NCBI GenBank assembly: GCA_020736575.1
Contig: JAGPYM010000042.1
Location: 1-64,000, forward strand
Direction: 5' to 3'
DNA length: 64,000 bases
From: Thelonectria olida
Taxonomy: Eukaryota > Ascomycota > Sordariomycetes > Hypocreales > Nectriaceae
Shown in pieces: positions 54,701 through 64,000 of the stretch. A program made the position numbers and the translations under genes. The notes under the pieces are model-generated. The model was not told where the DNA came from. It saw only the letters and a list, made by a program, of their open reading frames with translations, and did no database searches. Numbering within the stretch: position 1 is the stretch's first letter; the number at the start of each line of letters is the position of its first letter.

Positions 54701-57700
54701 AAGCTCTAACTGGTCGGTTGGCAACTTACGTGATGGGCGGCCAAGGAGGCAAAGGCGGCTTGATAGTCCATTTGGGGTCGGGGAATCTAATAATATTGGA
54801 CGGTGGCGGTCCACTGTGGAAGGGAGAATGGGTTCAGTCAGTCACATACTCGCCAAAGCAATGTATCTTCACAGGAAGAACAAGAGACTGGTGACAACTC
54901 ACGGGGGATAGATGCCCGGGGGGAGGATCCAGCGCAGACCTTGGATCTTCAAACCCTTGCGAGAAATGCAGAGCTTGATCAGATTAACATCAATGACATA
55001 TTCCTGTCATCACCCTCCTCCTGGTGAGAGACTCACAGAAAAGAACCATAATTTACAAGGTGTTTTGATGTCGTGATCGTCCTCATCGGGGTCGTCCTCA
55101 TCGTACTCCTCAATTGGAGTGATGATGCCTGGAGGCCACGTTGTCCATGTCGGTAATTCACTCTCAGTTGTGCTAGGACTCTTGGTTGTCTAATTATCTC
55201 CGGTCAGTATCCCATCACTTCGTATATCTCGATGCGTGAAATGGTATGTACTTACGTTCGGAGGTGGATCTTCTGACGTCTCGCCCGAATGTGGCGGCTT
55301 GGTAGTATCGTCACCGGGAGGATTGCTCTGGGTCGCACCGCTGGTGGTTCTACTTGTGATGGCCGGCCATGGCGGGAGTGTGAGCGTCCGAGTCGTTGTT
55401 TTGCCTTCGCCGTCCGGAACCTCAAAGGGTATCGGAGGGATCCTGACACTGGGTTGCACCGAGAGCTCAGTCTTGTCCTGGTTCTTTGTGATATTGACGT
55501 TCGAGTATGGGATTTTGTCTATCGTGATTGGCGGGATGTTGACAGTGATTGTCGTCGTCGTTGTCAAGAACTTTGTGACCTCTTTTCCGTCAACAGTCGT
55601 CTTTCCCGTAGCACCGTACTCGAGCGATGTGATGTATTTATTAATTGTGATTGTTGTTGTGGACGGAAGCGAGCTGGGCGGGAAGACGAGAATGCAGGGT
55701 GGCTCGCACTTGGCGATTGGGGACTGGTAAACTATAGGATCCAAGTATACGGGTCTTCCAGATGATCTGTTGCCGGTGCCTTCCTGTACGTTGAGAACGG
55801 AGGAGATAATCAGTAAACGCCAACCGAGAGAGAAGGGAGATTCGTTGATGGTCAATGTCACTGGTATACGCAGGGATATTATACTTACGCCTTGCAGGTC
55901 GAGAGCCCAGTCAGATGTTCCACCAAAGTTGATATTTTTGTAGTCTCCCGTGCGGCGAGATTTGGTCTCTTCAGTCATATAGGCAACCCACTCGACCTTG
56001 TTGTAAACGAGGTAGTCTGAGTCTGTTTCGCTGTCATACCAGCTTTTGATGGCGCCCCCTTTCTTGATGATCTCGAGGATCTCAAAGTTGGAAATGTATC
56101 CGCCCGTGTCGGTGCATCTTCCTTTTTGGGCAGGCGAATTGTTTCTTTCCCCCAAGAATGTACCTTTTCATCCGATTGACACTGGTTAGACTTGACCCGT
56201 CAAAGAAAGAGGGAGTAAATGGAGGGCGGCAAAGAAGAGCGATCCAGCACGACCAAAGAAGTCAGCACTTACACTGCGGTCCGCGGCAGGTGGCGTCTGA
56301 CATTTTGAATGAACGTCCGTAGCTTGTAACGCCAACCACGATCTTGTGTGATACAACACCGGCCTTTGTAACCATGACAAGGGATTCGTGCGTTTCTGTC
56401 GAGTTGATATGCGAGCGTAAGCAGTTTCCGGCGGGACAACCATCCATAGCCCACTTTCTGCCGACATCCCATTGACCTTGGAAGAAGAACAAGCATTAGC
56501 GTACGTGACATGGCAAAGGTGTGAAATGTGTTGTTGTGAGATTAAATAGCCAAAGTGCAAGGCAATTGTCAAGAGGGAAGCGTACCGTGCAGATCATAGG
56601 TCATTAGGACAATGTAATCGAGAACTGGGGCCATCTTTTTGATCGGGAAGCCCCTGAGGTACCAGTAAGAGGCCGGCGCGGCAATTGAAAGGGATCGCTG
56701 TTTTGGGAGCTTTTCCCGCACAAGCTTGAGGAACTGGAGATAGTTTTCACCATCCTTTTCTTCTCCTGGCTCAGAACCATCGATGTCGGTAGCTCCTGGG
56801 TATTCCCAGTCAAAATCAACACCATCCAGGTTGTTTTCATTTGCAAATGCAACGACGCGGTTCGCAAAGGCCTCTCTGTTGCCTGGAGCCACTGCCTTGC
56901 GGAAGCGACCCGATGTCTCGGGACCATTGGAAAAGTCCCAGCCGCCGAATGAGAGGATCTTTTTGGGCTTGAAGTCTCCGCCGGCACCGAGAAAGAGATT
57001 CCATTGCTCCTGATTCTCGTCTTTGATGACGACCTTGAGATCTGAAGAGATTTCTCCAAAGGCAAAATGGATGTGGGAATACGAGTTGTCAATATCCAAC
57101 ACATCCATGTTCAGACACGGCCGTTTGTAGTTCCACCCTTCAAAATACCCTATTTTGCGGTACTGCGCCGGCGGCTCGTCGTTATTGACAAGTTCCATGC
57201 CGCAGTTGGAAATGCATCCGTTCTCCCCCGGCTTCGACGTGCCCGGGTTTCCTGTCTCAGACTTGGACTTGATGCAGAAGTCTTTCGTAGTACCACACTG
57301 TCCCCAGATGTTGCAGCAAACATCCAGGGGGCAGGGATTCAGGTCGGCCAACTCTTCGTCATCCCCCGGAGGGTCTGTTCCAGGAACTGTAGGGCCACAC
57401 ACCGCATTGTATACAGAGGCAGGCATTGGGGGCCGGCCTTTGCTGACACATACGCGCAGGCCAACCTGGAGATTCTTACAACCAGTCCATCCCCAAGTCT
57501 TGTTGTTGAAGTCGAGCAAGTCGTCCATTGTGAGCCCATTGCTGGTTGCAATAGTCTGACACCCCTCGTCCGGCTCGACCTCGTGAAAAGAGCAACTTCC
57601 GTCAGCATTCGGGTCGGGCCTGATGTCTGGGAGCGTGCCAGATGAGCAACACACGGGTTGGCCAGGAGTGAGTGTGGAGCAGAGGTCCTTGGTGCCTTTA

Positions 57701-58707
57701 TTGAACTGTTTGAAAGCCGTGGCTCCAATGCCGCACCGTGTTGCCAGCGTGGCACACGTATCGCCAGAACCGACTCTGATGCTGCGGCATTCCGCTCTTG
57801 GGTTGATGTATCTGAGATTGCGGCCCTGGAGTGAGGTTGTGACATTGTTGAATGACCACACAGGGGTCTTGTCGATGGTTGTAGTATGGCCATTCGCAGT
57901 CTTGGCGACACGTTCGCCCTCGCTCCACGACTTCATGATAGCCTGGACAGCGGCAAAGTCACCACTAGCGTCGGCTACAGCGCCAAAGATGTTGTTCGAG
58001 GTGCATTCTTGAGCGCACATCTCGAGAGCCTTCCTGGTAGTAGAGTCATCGCCGTCCATTTCGTCCATCAACCGCTGCAAGATAGCTTCGGAAGTCTTGC
58101 GAGTATCTATCAGGGATCCAGAATAGACACCGACAAGAGTACCGTGGAAGTAACCGAAGACGACCTTCTTGCAAACGTTCGAGTCTCCTCGCAGGCTTTC
58201 TTTGAGGCTTTTGGTTGCGACTACAGCATCTGTTTGGTTGCCGAGAGAGGGCTCGCTAGTATCCCACTGCGTCAGATATGCTTTAACACTAGATTTACTC
58301 GCGGGACCTGCACCACAGGTGGCGTTGCTTGGAACAGCACGGCGCTTGCGACCGGGGCCGAAGTTGGTTTCCCCGAGTGCATCAGGGTCAACATAGCCAG
58401 AGTCTTGCAGATAGTTGACTGTGCTTGCAGCATTTCCAAGGGTGCAAGCACGAATGGTGATGTCTGTGTTGGGATCTTCAAATGATGTAAGAAGGTTGTA
58501 ATCGAGCAAGAGAGGCTCATTGCAAACAGCTAGTTGTTGAATATCATGGTAAAAAGACCATTCGTTGGGATTCTTGCTGGCATCACAGGATCTCGGGCAT
58601 GGTCTTGAGTTCAGCTGCAGACGCTCGAACTGCGACAGGGCCTCCGTTACTGCAGCTGAGAGGCAGATTAGCCACAGTCCCAGGCCTAAAGCGGCTGGTA
58701 ACCACAT
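51788..58707 (-). CDS. LysM-hevein-GH18 chitinase fused to subtilisin-like domain
   Basis: Thirteen exons (56586-58707, 56273-56476, 55889-56163, 55256-55783, 55037-55189, 54903-54973, 54730-54813, 54192-54651, 53730-54134, 53303-53654, 52925-53233, 51901-52845, 51788-51849) close in frame as 1989 aa. Signal peptide 1-24; LysM domains at about 306-355 and 373-422; hevein-type chitin-binding domain at about 437-505; GH18 at about 517-890 with catalytic DGVDFDWE (Asp633, Glu635). A Thr/Pro-rich linker and Trp/Pro motifs follow. An S8-like domain spans about 1415-1690 with His1466 (DHGSRV), Asn1572 (VAAGN) and Ser1653 (GTSYAAPQ). The tail is Cys-rich with a Pro/Thr stretch. Class-C (killer-toxin-like) fungal chitinases degrade cell-wall chitin of self or competitors. 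The usual catalytic Asp of the protease is replaced (VYVVAEAG). Secreted; paired with a divergent LysM gene. Confidence 0.86.
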
Positions 58708-60130
58708 GGTGGGAAGATATAAGTTGACAAGAGACACGTAGAAAATGTTTTTGAGTAATAGACTGTTGTAAGAAATGGTTCAGAGGCGTGTAAACAGAAA
58801 AGAGTGACGCCGAGACGATCAGCAAAAGGGTCGTGGAAAAACACTCCTCTACGGAACTCAGGCACTTATCTCTATGCGACATTGCAAACGCATTCCTTTC
58901 TAAGTATTCCATATTCACTGGCAATTGCTCTCCGTCTCTAGTGACGAGCACGGACCGAGTTTCCGGGTATATTTGGGCTTGGGGAGTGTGATATGAGCAC
59001 CTGATTTCGGGGGTTTGGCAACGTGTTGGTTCCGGGTGTTGGTTCTGCATGCCGATCCTAACTGTTGCTTCTGATTGTTGGTTCCACGGGCTATCATGCG
59101 ACCTGAGATAAAAATTGCCTTACGGTCAGGGGCAGATGACCTGGTAAGATCATGGGATAGTCGGGATGGGCCGGGCCGGGTCGAGGGGAGTATCGGCAGT
59201 GGGAATAGATATAACAGCATGTGCTGGTATCACGATTAGTATTGAGGTTTTTGCTATTGCTGCTGCTAATAGTGAACAGAAAGAAGTAGAGGAGTTGCAG
59301 CTTGGGCCAGGCCTTCTTATCATAGCTGCGAGACAGCAAGCCACTGCGAACGACCCGGCCTATCTAGGGAACGGGGGTTATGAAACACCTTAGACTATTG
59401 GTTATGATCAAAGCTACACTGAGGCTGGGTCATATCAGAGGTAATCCGGCACCGGGTAAATAGATAGAATTGTGAAGGATCGAATACTACCCTACCTAAG
59501 CGAAGGGTCGTATCATATGACTATCAGAACAGAGGTTACATCTTCCACCATTCGGCTCTTTCCGAAAAAGAGAGCCTCTGTAGTACTCGTTTAGGCAGTT
59601 GGAATAAAGTTAAGCATAAAAGTCCCAATAGCGTCATGCATCGGCCAGGCGTATACGGGGCGGATTATTGGTGTGGGCGGCTTCGGTGATAGCCAAGAAG
59701 CTTTATGAGCAACATTTATGAGGATCAGCCCTCTCGATCTCCTCATTCGCAGCTTGGGTGGTTCCATTCTGTTGGATGCACGAGAGGAAATGAGTCGTGC
59801 AAGCCGAGGCATTTTGTTTTGCTAGTGATTAGGAATAGGAATCGGCGATGCACAGCTTATACGCTGGTCATGAGCGGACCCAATGAGCATCCAGAACTCC
59901 AATGGCATGTTTAATGGCTTCGGGCCACACGGCACTGAGGCTAATGGGAATGGGTCCAGAACTGGCGATGTTCTCTATCATGTTGTTAGTTATCACCAAT
60001 GTACTCTTCACGGCCCAGCCCATCATCTATAAGAAGTCTTGCTTTCTCATGAACGGGTTGTGTAAGTGCACCTCACCTTCATTGTCAAGACTCCACCCCT
60101 AATACATTGGATACATTGCGCCTCACCAAC
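58708..60130. promoter_or_regulatory. Divergent chitinase / LysM promoter region
   Basis: A 1.4 kb gene-free interval between two divergent secreted chitin-related genes. The short ORFs show no domain. No named operator could be recognised. Confidence 0.5.
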
Positions 60131-61516
60131 ATGACCAAGACTTCTCTTTTCTTGGCTGGCGTCTTGGGCCTTGCGATCCATCATGTGGAAGCACGCCCCT
60201 ACCAATCCAATGTCACTACCACGGCAGGCGACATACATGTCATGGATGCCACTCCCAATATGCCGTACGATCCCAACACTGACCCAAACTGCTCATGGTG
60301 GTGGGACAATGATGGCTCCATAGCATGTAAGAATATGCCAGGCGAATGGGGCATTACTCTCGCCGACTTTTTGAGATGGGCAAGTTCATGCTGTCCAGAC
60401 TGATAATTCTGATACTGACTGCTATGCAACAAGAACCCTTCCATTACCTCGGACTGTGGCAACTATATCACAGGCAAATCATACTGTGTTGAGGGCTCCG
60501 CACCAGGTGACCCTCCGACTGTCACTACAGACACGTCCACGCCCACCAGCACTGGCAATGGCATCGAGACCCCTGAGCCTACGCAGCCTGACATGGTAGG
60601 CAACTGCAACAAGTTCTACTTCGTCAAGACTGGTGACTCTTGTGATTCCATTGCATCCAAGAATGGAATTACATCGGGGGACCTGTTGAAGTGGAATCCA
60701 TCTGTTGGCTCTACTTGCACCGGTTTGTGGGCAAACGCCTACGTCTGCGTTGGTATCATTGGGGGCTCTCCCACGACTACAACTAAGCCCCCGGCAACCA
60801 CGACTGGAAATGGAATCTCAACGCCTACGCCCACACAGCCCGACATGGTGGCCAACTGCAACAAGTTCTATTTTGTCAAGTCGGGTGACTCGTGTGCCAG
60901 CATCTCCTCCAAGAACAGCATCACGGAGGCGCAATTCCTCAAGTGGAATCCGTCCGTTGGCTCTACCTGTAACGGCCTGTGGGCTAATGCGTATGTCTGC
61001 ATCGGTATCATCGGTGGCTCTCCGACAACCACGACTAAGCCCCCGGCGACCACGACCGGAAATGGCATCACAACGCCTACTCCCACGCAGCCCAACATGG
61101 TGAGCAACTGCAATAAGTTCTACCTCGTCAAGTCAGGCGATATCTGCGACACCATTGCGTCCAAGAACGGCATCACACCAGCGCAGTTCCGAGCGTGGAA
61201 TCCCTCGGTCGGAACCGACTGTTCGGGACTCTGGGCTAACGCATATGCCTGCGTCGGTCGTATCGGCACCCCGACGACTACGTCTAAGCCCACGACAACG
61301 ACCAAGGGCAACGGCGTCACAACACCGACGCCGACGCAAGACGGCATGGTGAGTAACTGCAAGAAGTTCCATCTCGTTGCAGCTGGGGACTCGTGCGCCT
61401 CCATTGCCAAGAAGTACAGCATCACCACGGCAAACTTCATCAAATGGAATCCGGCTGCAAAGTCTGACTGCACTGGGCTCTGGGCAAAGACGTATGCATG
61501 CGTCGGGCTTATCTAG
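60131..61516 (+). CDS. Secreted multi-LysM protein (LysM effector type)
   Basis: Two exons (60131-60379, 60434-61516) give 443 aa. The 54-nt intron is GC-AG (TGG/GCAAGT ... CAAG), joining LADFLRW to NPSITSDCGNY and so completing the first LysM. Signal peptide MTKTSLFLAGVLGLAIHHVEA. Five LysM units follow: one diverged (about 55-100), then four regular ones of the form NCNKFYFVK-GDSC ... WNPSVG-C-GLWANAYVC. The last four start 252, 252 and 249 nt apart, and the linkers between them (TTTTKPPATTTGNGI) are nearly identical, which indicates recent internal duplication. No enzyme domain is present. Fungal LysM-only proteins bind chitin, shielding hyphae or sequestering fragments from host or competitor sensing. 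Adjacency to a class-C chitinase recurs in ascomycetes. Confidence 0.9.
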
Positions 61517-61767
61517 ACTCTCTTTTTCTTCTGGGGCATGATGGATGAGGGGCGAGCTGGCTGAGGCTGCTGTAACAGGCGTTCTCAGTGTTTCGTCTTA
61601 CTACACCATCTCTTCTACATGGTCATTGCCGAACTACACCCCGACCACTTGAGGCTATCAAGAAAATACGGTGCCAGGGGACGGGCCTCTTCCTTTCATG
61701 AGTAAATATTGGTAATCATCTTTTAATACACAAGATCAAGAATCCGTCCATCACCGTGTTTCGTAGA
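61517..61767. other. Convergent 3' flanks
   Basis: A short interval between the LysM stop and the stop of the minus-strand gene. Nothing recognisable. Confidence 0.5.
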
Positions 61768-64000
61768 CTAGCGCGTGTGAACCATCGAGTCCGCGAGGAA
61801 GCCACTGAATACCGTGCGTGCATCGTCGTCGTTAAGTACAGACAGCTGGTTCATGCCTGGGGCCAGAGAAGGCTGGTCCCTCTTGCCCAAGTCATTCTCC
61901 GTCTTATCCAGCAACCTTTCGACGAGGGCGGCGTCTATGTGTGGCGCTGTTTCGCGTAGGAACTCGTGCAACCCGCCCACCACCTCGAGAGATGCAGGCC
62001 CAACAAGCGCATCAAGTAGCGGTATGGACATCTCCCCATCGCCTCGCAAATGGCCCACTAGTATGCGACTTCGAGCCCTGATAAAGGCATATCGCGAAAA
62101 TATCGCCTCAATTGGATATCCCCACGGATACTCCTCTTCACGCCGGGCTGCCTCCGGATTCAGGTACCGTTCTGCAGTAACAAGCACCACCCAGCTGCCA
62201 GGTTCAATGTCTCGCACATGAGGGTCACGATTCGCCTGACCAGCACCCTCACCATCGCTTAGCGCCGCTCGATCGCCGCCTTTACGCGCCATGATGAAGG
62301 ATTCTGCAGGGATGGGGCTCACGGAAAGACGGGTTGGTTTTGATGCGTAGGCCTCTAGTGTTGGCGGTCCTAGAGCGAAGCTCAGGAGGTAGTTGTCAGT
62401 CTGTATGGAACGGATGTATGATAAAAAGCCAGTAGCGAAGCGCTCGGGATCGAGAAGCGCATCTCCCACGAAATGATATTCAGGTTGGAATTTTCGATTG
62501 TCCGAGACATCCAGCTGACGGCGTACAAACATGTGCGTGACGGGGAAAGCGTGAGCGGGAATACTGGCTCTCCTCTGCTCGGAATTTGGAAGCCATGCCA
62601 TTTCTCGCAATGGTGCCGAGAAGGCGCAAGTCAAGATAATCTTCCTATCCTGAAGCCAATTTGCCCGTACGTCGGCGGTGGTATCTTCGCGGTCCTTCTC
62701 GCTTGCCACTGGCAACGATGAGCCAGATACCCTCAGAGACGATGCGCACATTTGCTCAAATAGGTGTGCACTAGCATTATCGGTTTCCCTTGTTGGTCGT
62801 TGCAAGAAGCACAACTGTACTAGGTTTTCCGATCGAGAGAGAGCAGCAAAGAGAACGTTGGGATCGCCGCTGATGTTGTCAATGCAGAGGCTGAGCGCAG
62901 ATGCATTTTTCAGCTCGTCAGACTCGATCGCCGTAGCAATACCTTCATAGCTAATGTTCTGGAACGCAACCCAATTGAGGACGGATTGTCCGGCATAGGC
63001 CAGGCTGAGCAGCTGGCCCAAGACCGTGGACGAGCCGAGGTTTTCTGAAGTCTCCTCGAGTCGCCGAAGCATCTGTCTCTGAATATCGGCCAATCCGGCG
63101 GACTTGTGGAAGGTTACCGACTTGACATCATTAGTATATTGCGTCTGGTGTATGAGGTTGCTGATGGCTTCTTGATATGCATGAGAATTCCGCTGGTCTT
63201 CATGTGGTGAGGCCGAAGTGCTGATGGATCTACTTGTGGAACTATCGTCTGCTCTGTGATGCGATGGCCAGAGGTCTTGCCTTGAGATCAGTATTGCGGA
63301 TAGTCAAACTGGAATAGATGAAACATACAATCCAATGCGCTGACATCGACAACACGAAACCTTTCCAGGTCTGTCAGTTCCGACCCGTAACCCGAGTACC
63401 AAAGCTCCTTCGTATATTGGCCGGCGCTGAGTGGTAGACGGGGCCGGTTCTCGGCGAGAACTACGTCAGGCTCTCGAGCGGGCGGTTCGCCCTCGATCGG
63501 ATCATAGTTGCCATACGGATCAGGCTGGACCTCGGCCATGTAGTGAATTGGGAAAGCGACGATACCATAGCCTATGTTGTCCATATCTGAGATGTCAAGC
63601 ACGACCATGCCATACTCGCGTCGGTCATCGCGGAATGCTGTCGCAAGGGGCTGTGCCTGGACATCATGTGGACGAGTGCAGTAGACGGGGTCGCTCATCA
63701 AGCCCAGCATCAGGCATGTCGAAATGAAGGGAAACTCGCGAATGTCGTGACTCCATGGCAGCTCCGCTCGGGGCTTAAGGAAGGGTGAGCGTTTTTTGAT
63801 CCTGAATGGAGGCTGGACAGCGTCGGGAACTTCTGGGCGTTGCAGAGGAATGCCGGCGTGGTCGCTGCTCCTGTACCAAGCCGCCGCAAGCGCCCGCTCA
63901 GTCTCGATGGCGACGCGGTTGGCGGGCTCTGATAGCACATGAACGAGGCGCAAGGCGTTGCCGAGGAGACGTTTCACGCGGTGTTCGGGGCCAACCTTCA
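61768..64000 (-). CDS. Unrecognised large fungal protein, 5' end outside window
   Basis: Two exons are visible: 63329-64000, open to the window edge, and 61768-63275. The 53-nt intron (GTATGT...CAAG) uses the AG that continues VSALDYLWPSHHR. At least 726 residues are present. The first exon is mixed alpha/beta with GMVVLDISDMDNIGYGIVAF. The second has Leu-rich repeats of weak periodicity (SALSLCIDNISGDPNVLFAA, SRSENLVQLCFLQ) that could be an LRR-like solenoid, and ends with RTVFSGFLADSMVHTR. No catalytic motif, signal peptide or membrane helix is apparent in the visible part. It resembles conserved hypothetical proteins of ascomycetes, and an F-box or other adaptor domain could lie upstream. 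Function unknown. Confidence 0.75.

Noticed and set aside
60868..61473. Minus-strand ORFs across the LysM repeats
   Set aside because: Antisense shadows of repetitive codons.
1..64000. CRISPR array, rRNA genes or a polyketide/non-ribosomal synthetase
   Set aside because: No regularly spaced repeats, no rRNA sequence and no megasynthase domains were found; CRISPR is not expected in a fungus.

Overview
The window is nuclear DNA of a filamentous ascomycete (Pezizomycotina, most likely Sordariomycetes; the genus cannot be fixed from sequence alone). Genes carry short introns of about 45-135 nt with fungal splice signals. There are Zn2Cys6 regulators, a class-C chitinase paired with a LysM protein, and a 4.5 kb AT-only block (1840-6375) that looks like a repeat array destroyed by repeat-induced point mutation (RIP). 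I rebuilt the multi-exon genes by hand, requiring every junction to keep the reading frame.

Layout. 471-1174: small MARVEL-type membrane protein. 1840-6375: RIP-like AT-rich island with a G13 and a C22 run in opposite copies. 7456-8740: secreted or membrane-anchored Cys-rich protein. 9317-10348: broken Lys-rich ORF. 10752-11859: polytopic membrane protein. 12472-33076: the main feature, a fructan-type sugar cluster. 33197-35015: decayed gene. 36522-36939: tiny Cys-rich secreted protein. 38581-39717: formate/nitrite transporter. 41811-43218: monocarboxylate-type MFS transporter. 45241-50379: NmrA-like protein, bZIP regulator and short-chain dehydrogenase, followed by a dehydrogenase relic. 51788-58707: a 13-exon, 1989-aa protein joining LysM, hevein and GH18 chitinase domains to a subtilisin-like domain. 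60131-61516: divergent LysM protein. 61768-64000: unrecognised protein running off the right edge.

The cluster at 12.5-33.1 kb contains a secreted GH32 exo-fructanase, a hexose-type MFS transporter, a Zn2Cys6 regulator, a cytosolic GH172 (DUF2961) enzyme, a second and paralogous Zn2Cys6 regulator, a cytosolic GH32 and a disaccharide-type MFS transporter. Each GH32 gene is divergent from a sugar transporter. Both GH32/transporter promoters hold CGCGGA-N12/13-TCCGCG palindromes, and a shorter GCGGA-N11-TCCGC version lies in the GH172/regulator promoter. My inference is import and breakdown of fructo-oligosaccharides and possibly difructose anhydrides.

A complete hAT transposon (23482-26543, 8-bp target duplication TTGTAGAG, intact 725-aa transposase) sits in the 5' leader of the GH172 gene. 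It separates the TATA-bearing promoter from the start codon by 3 kb, so GH172 may be silenced or rewired in this strain.
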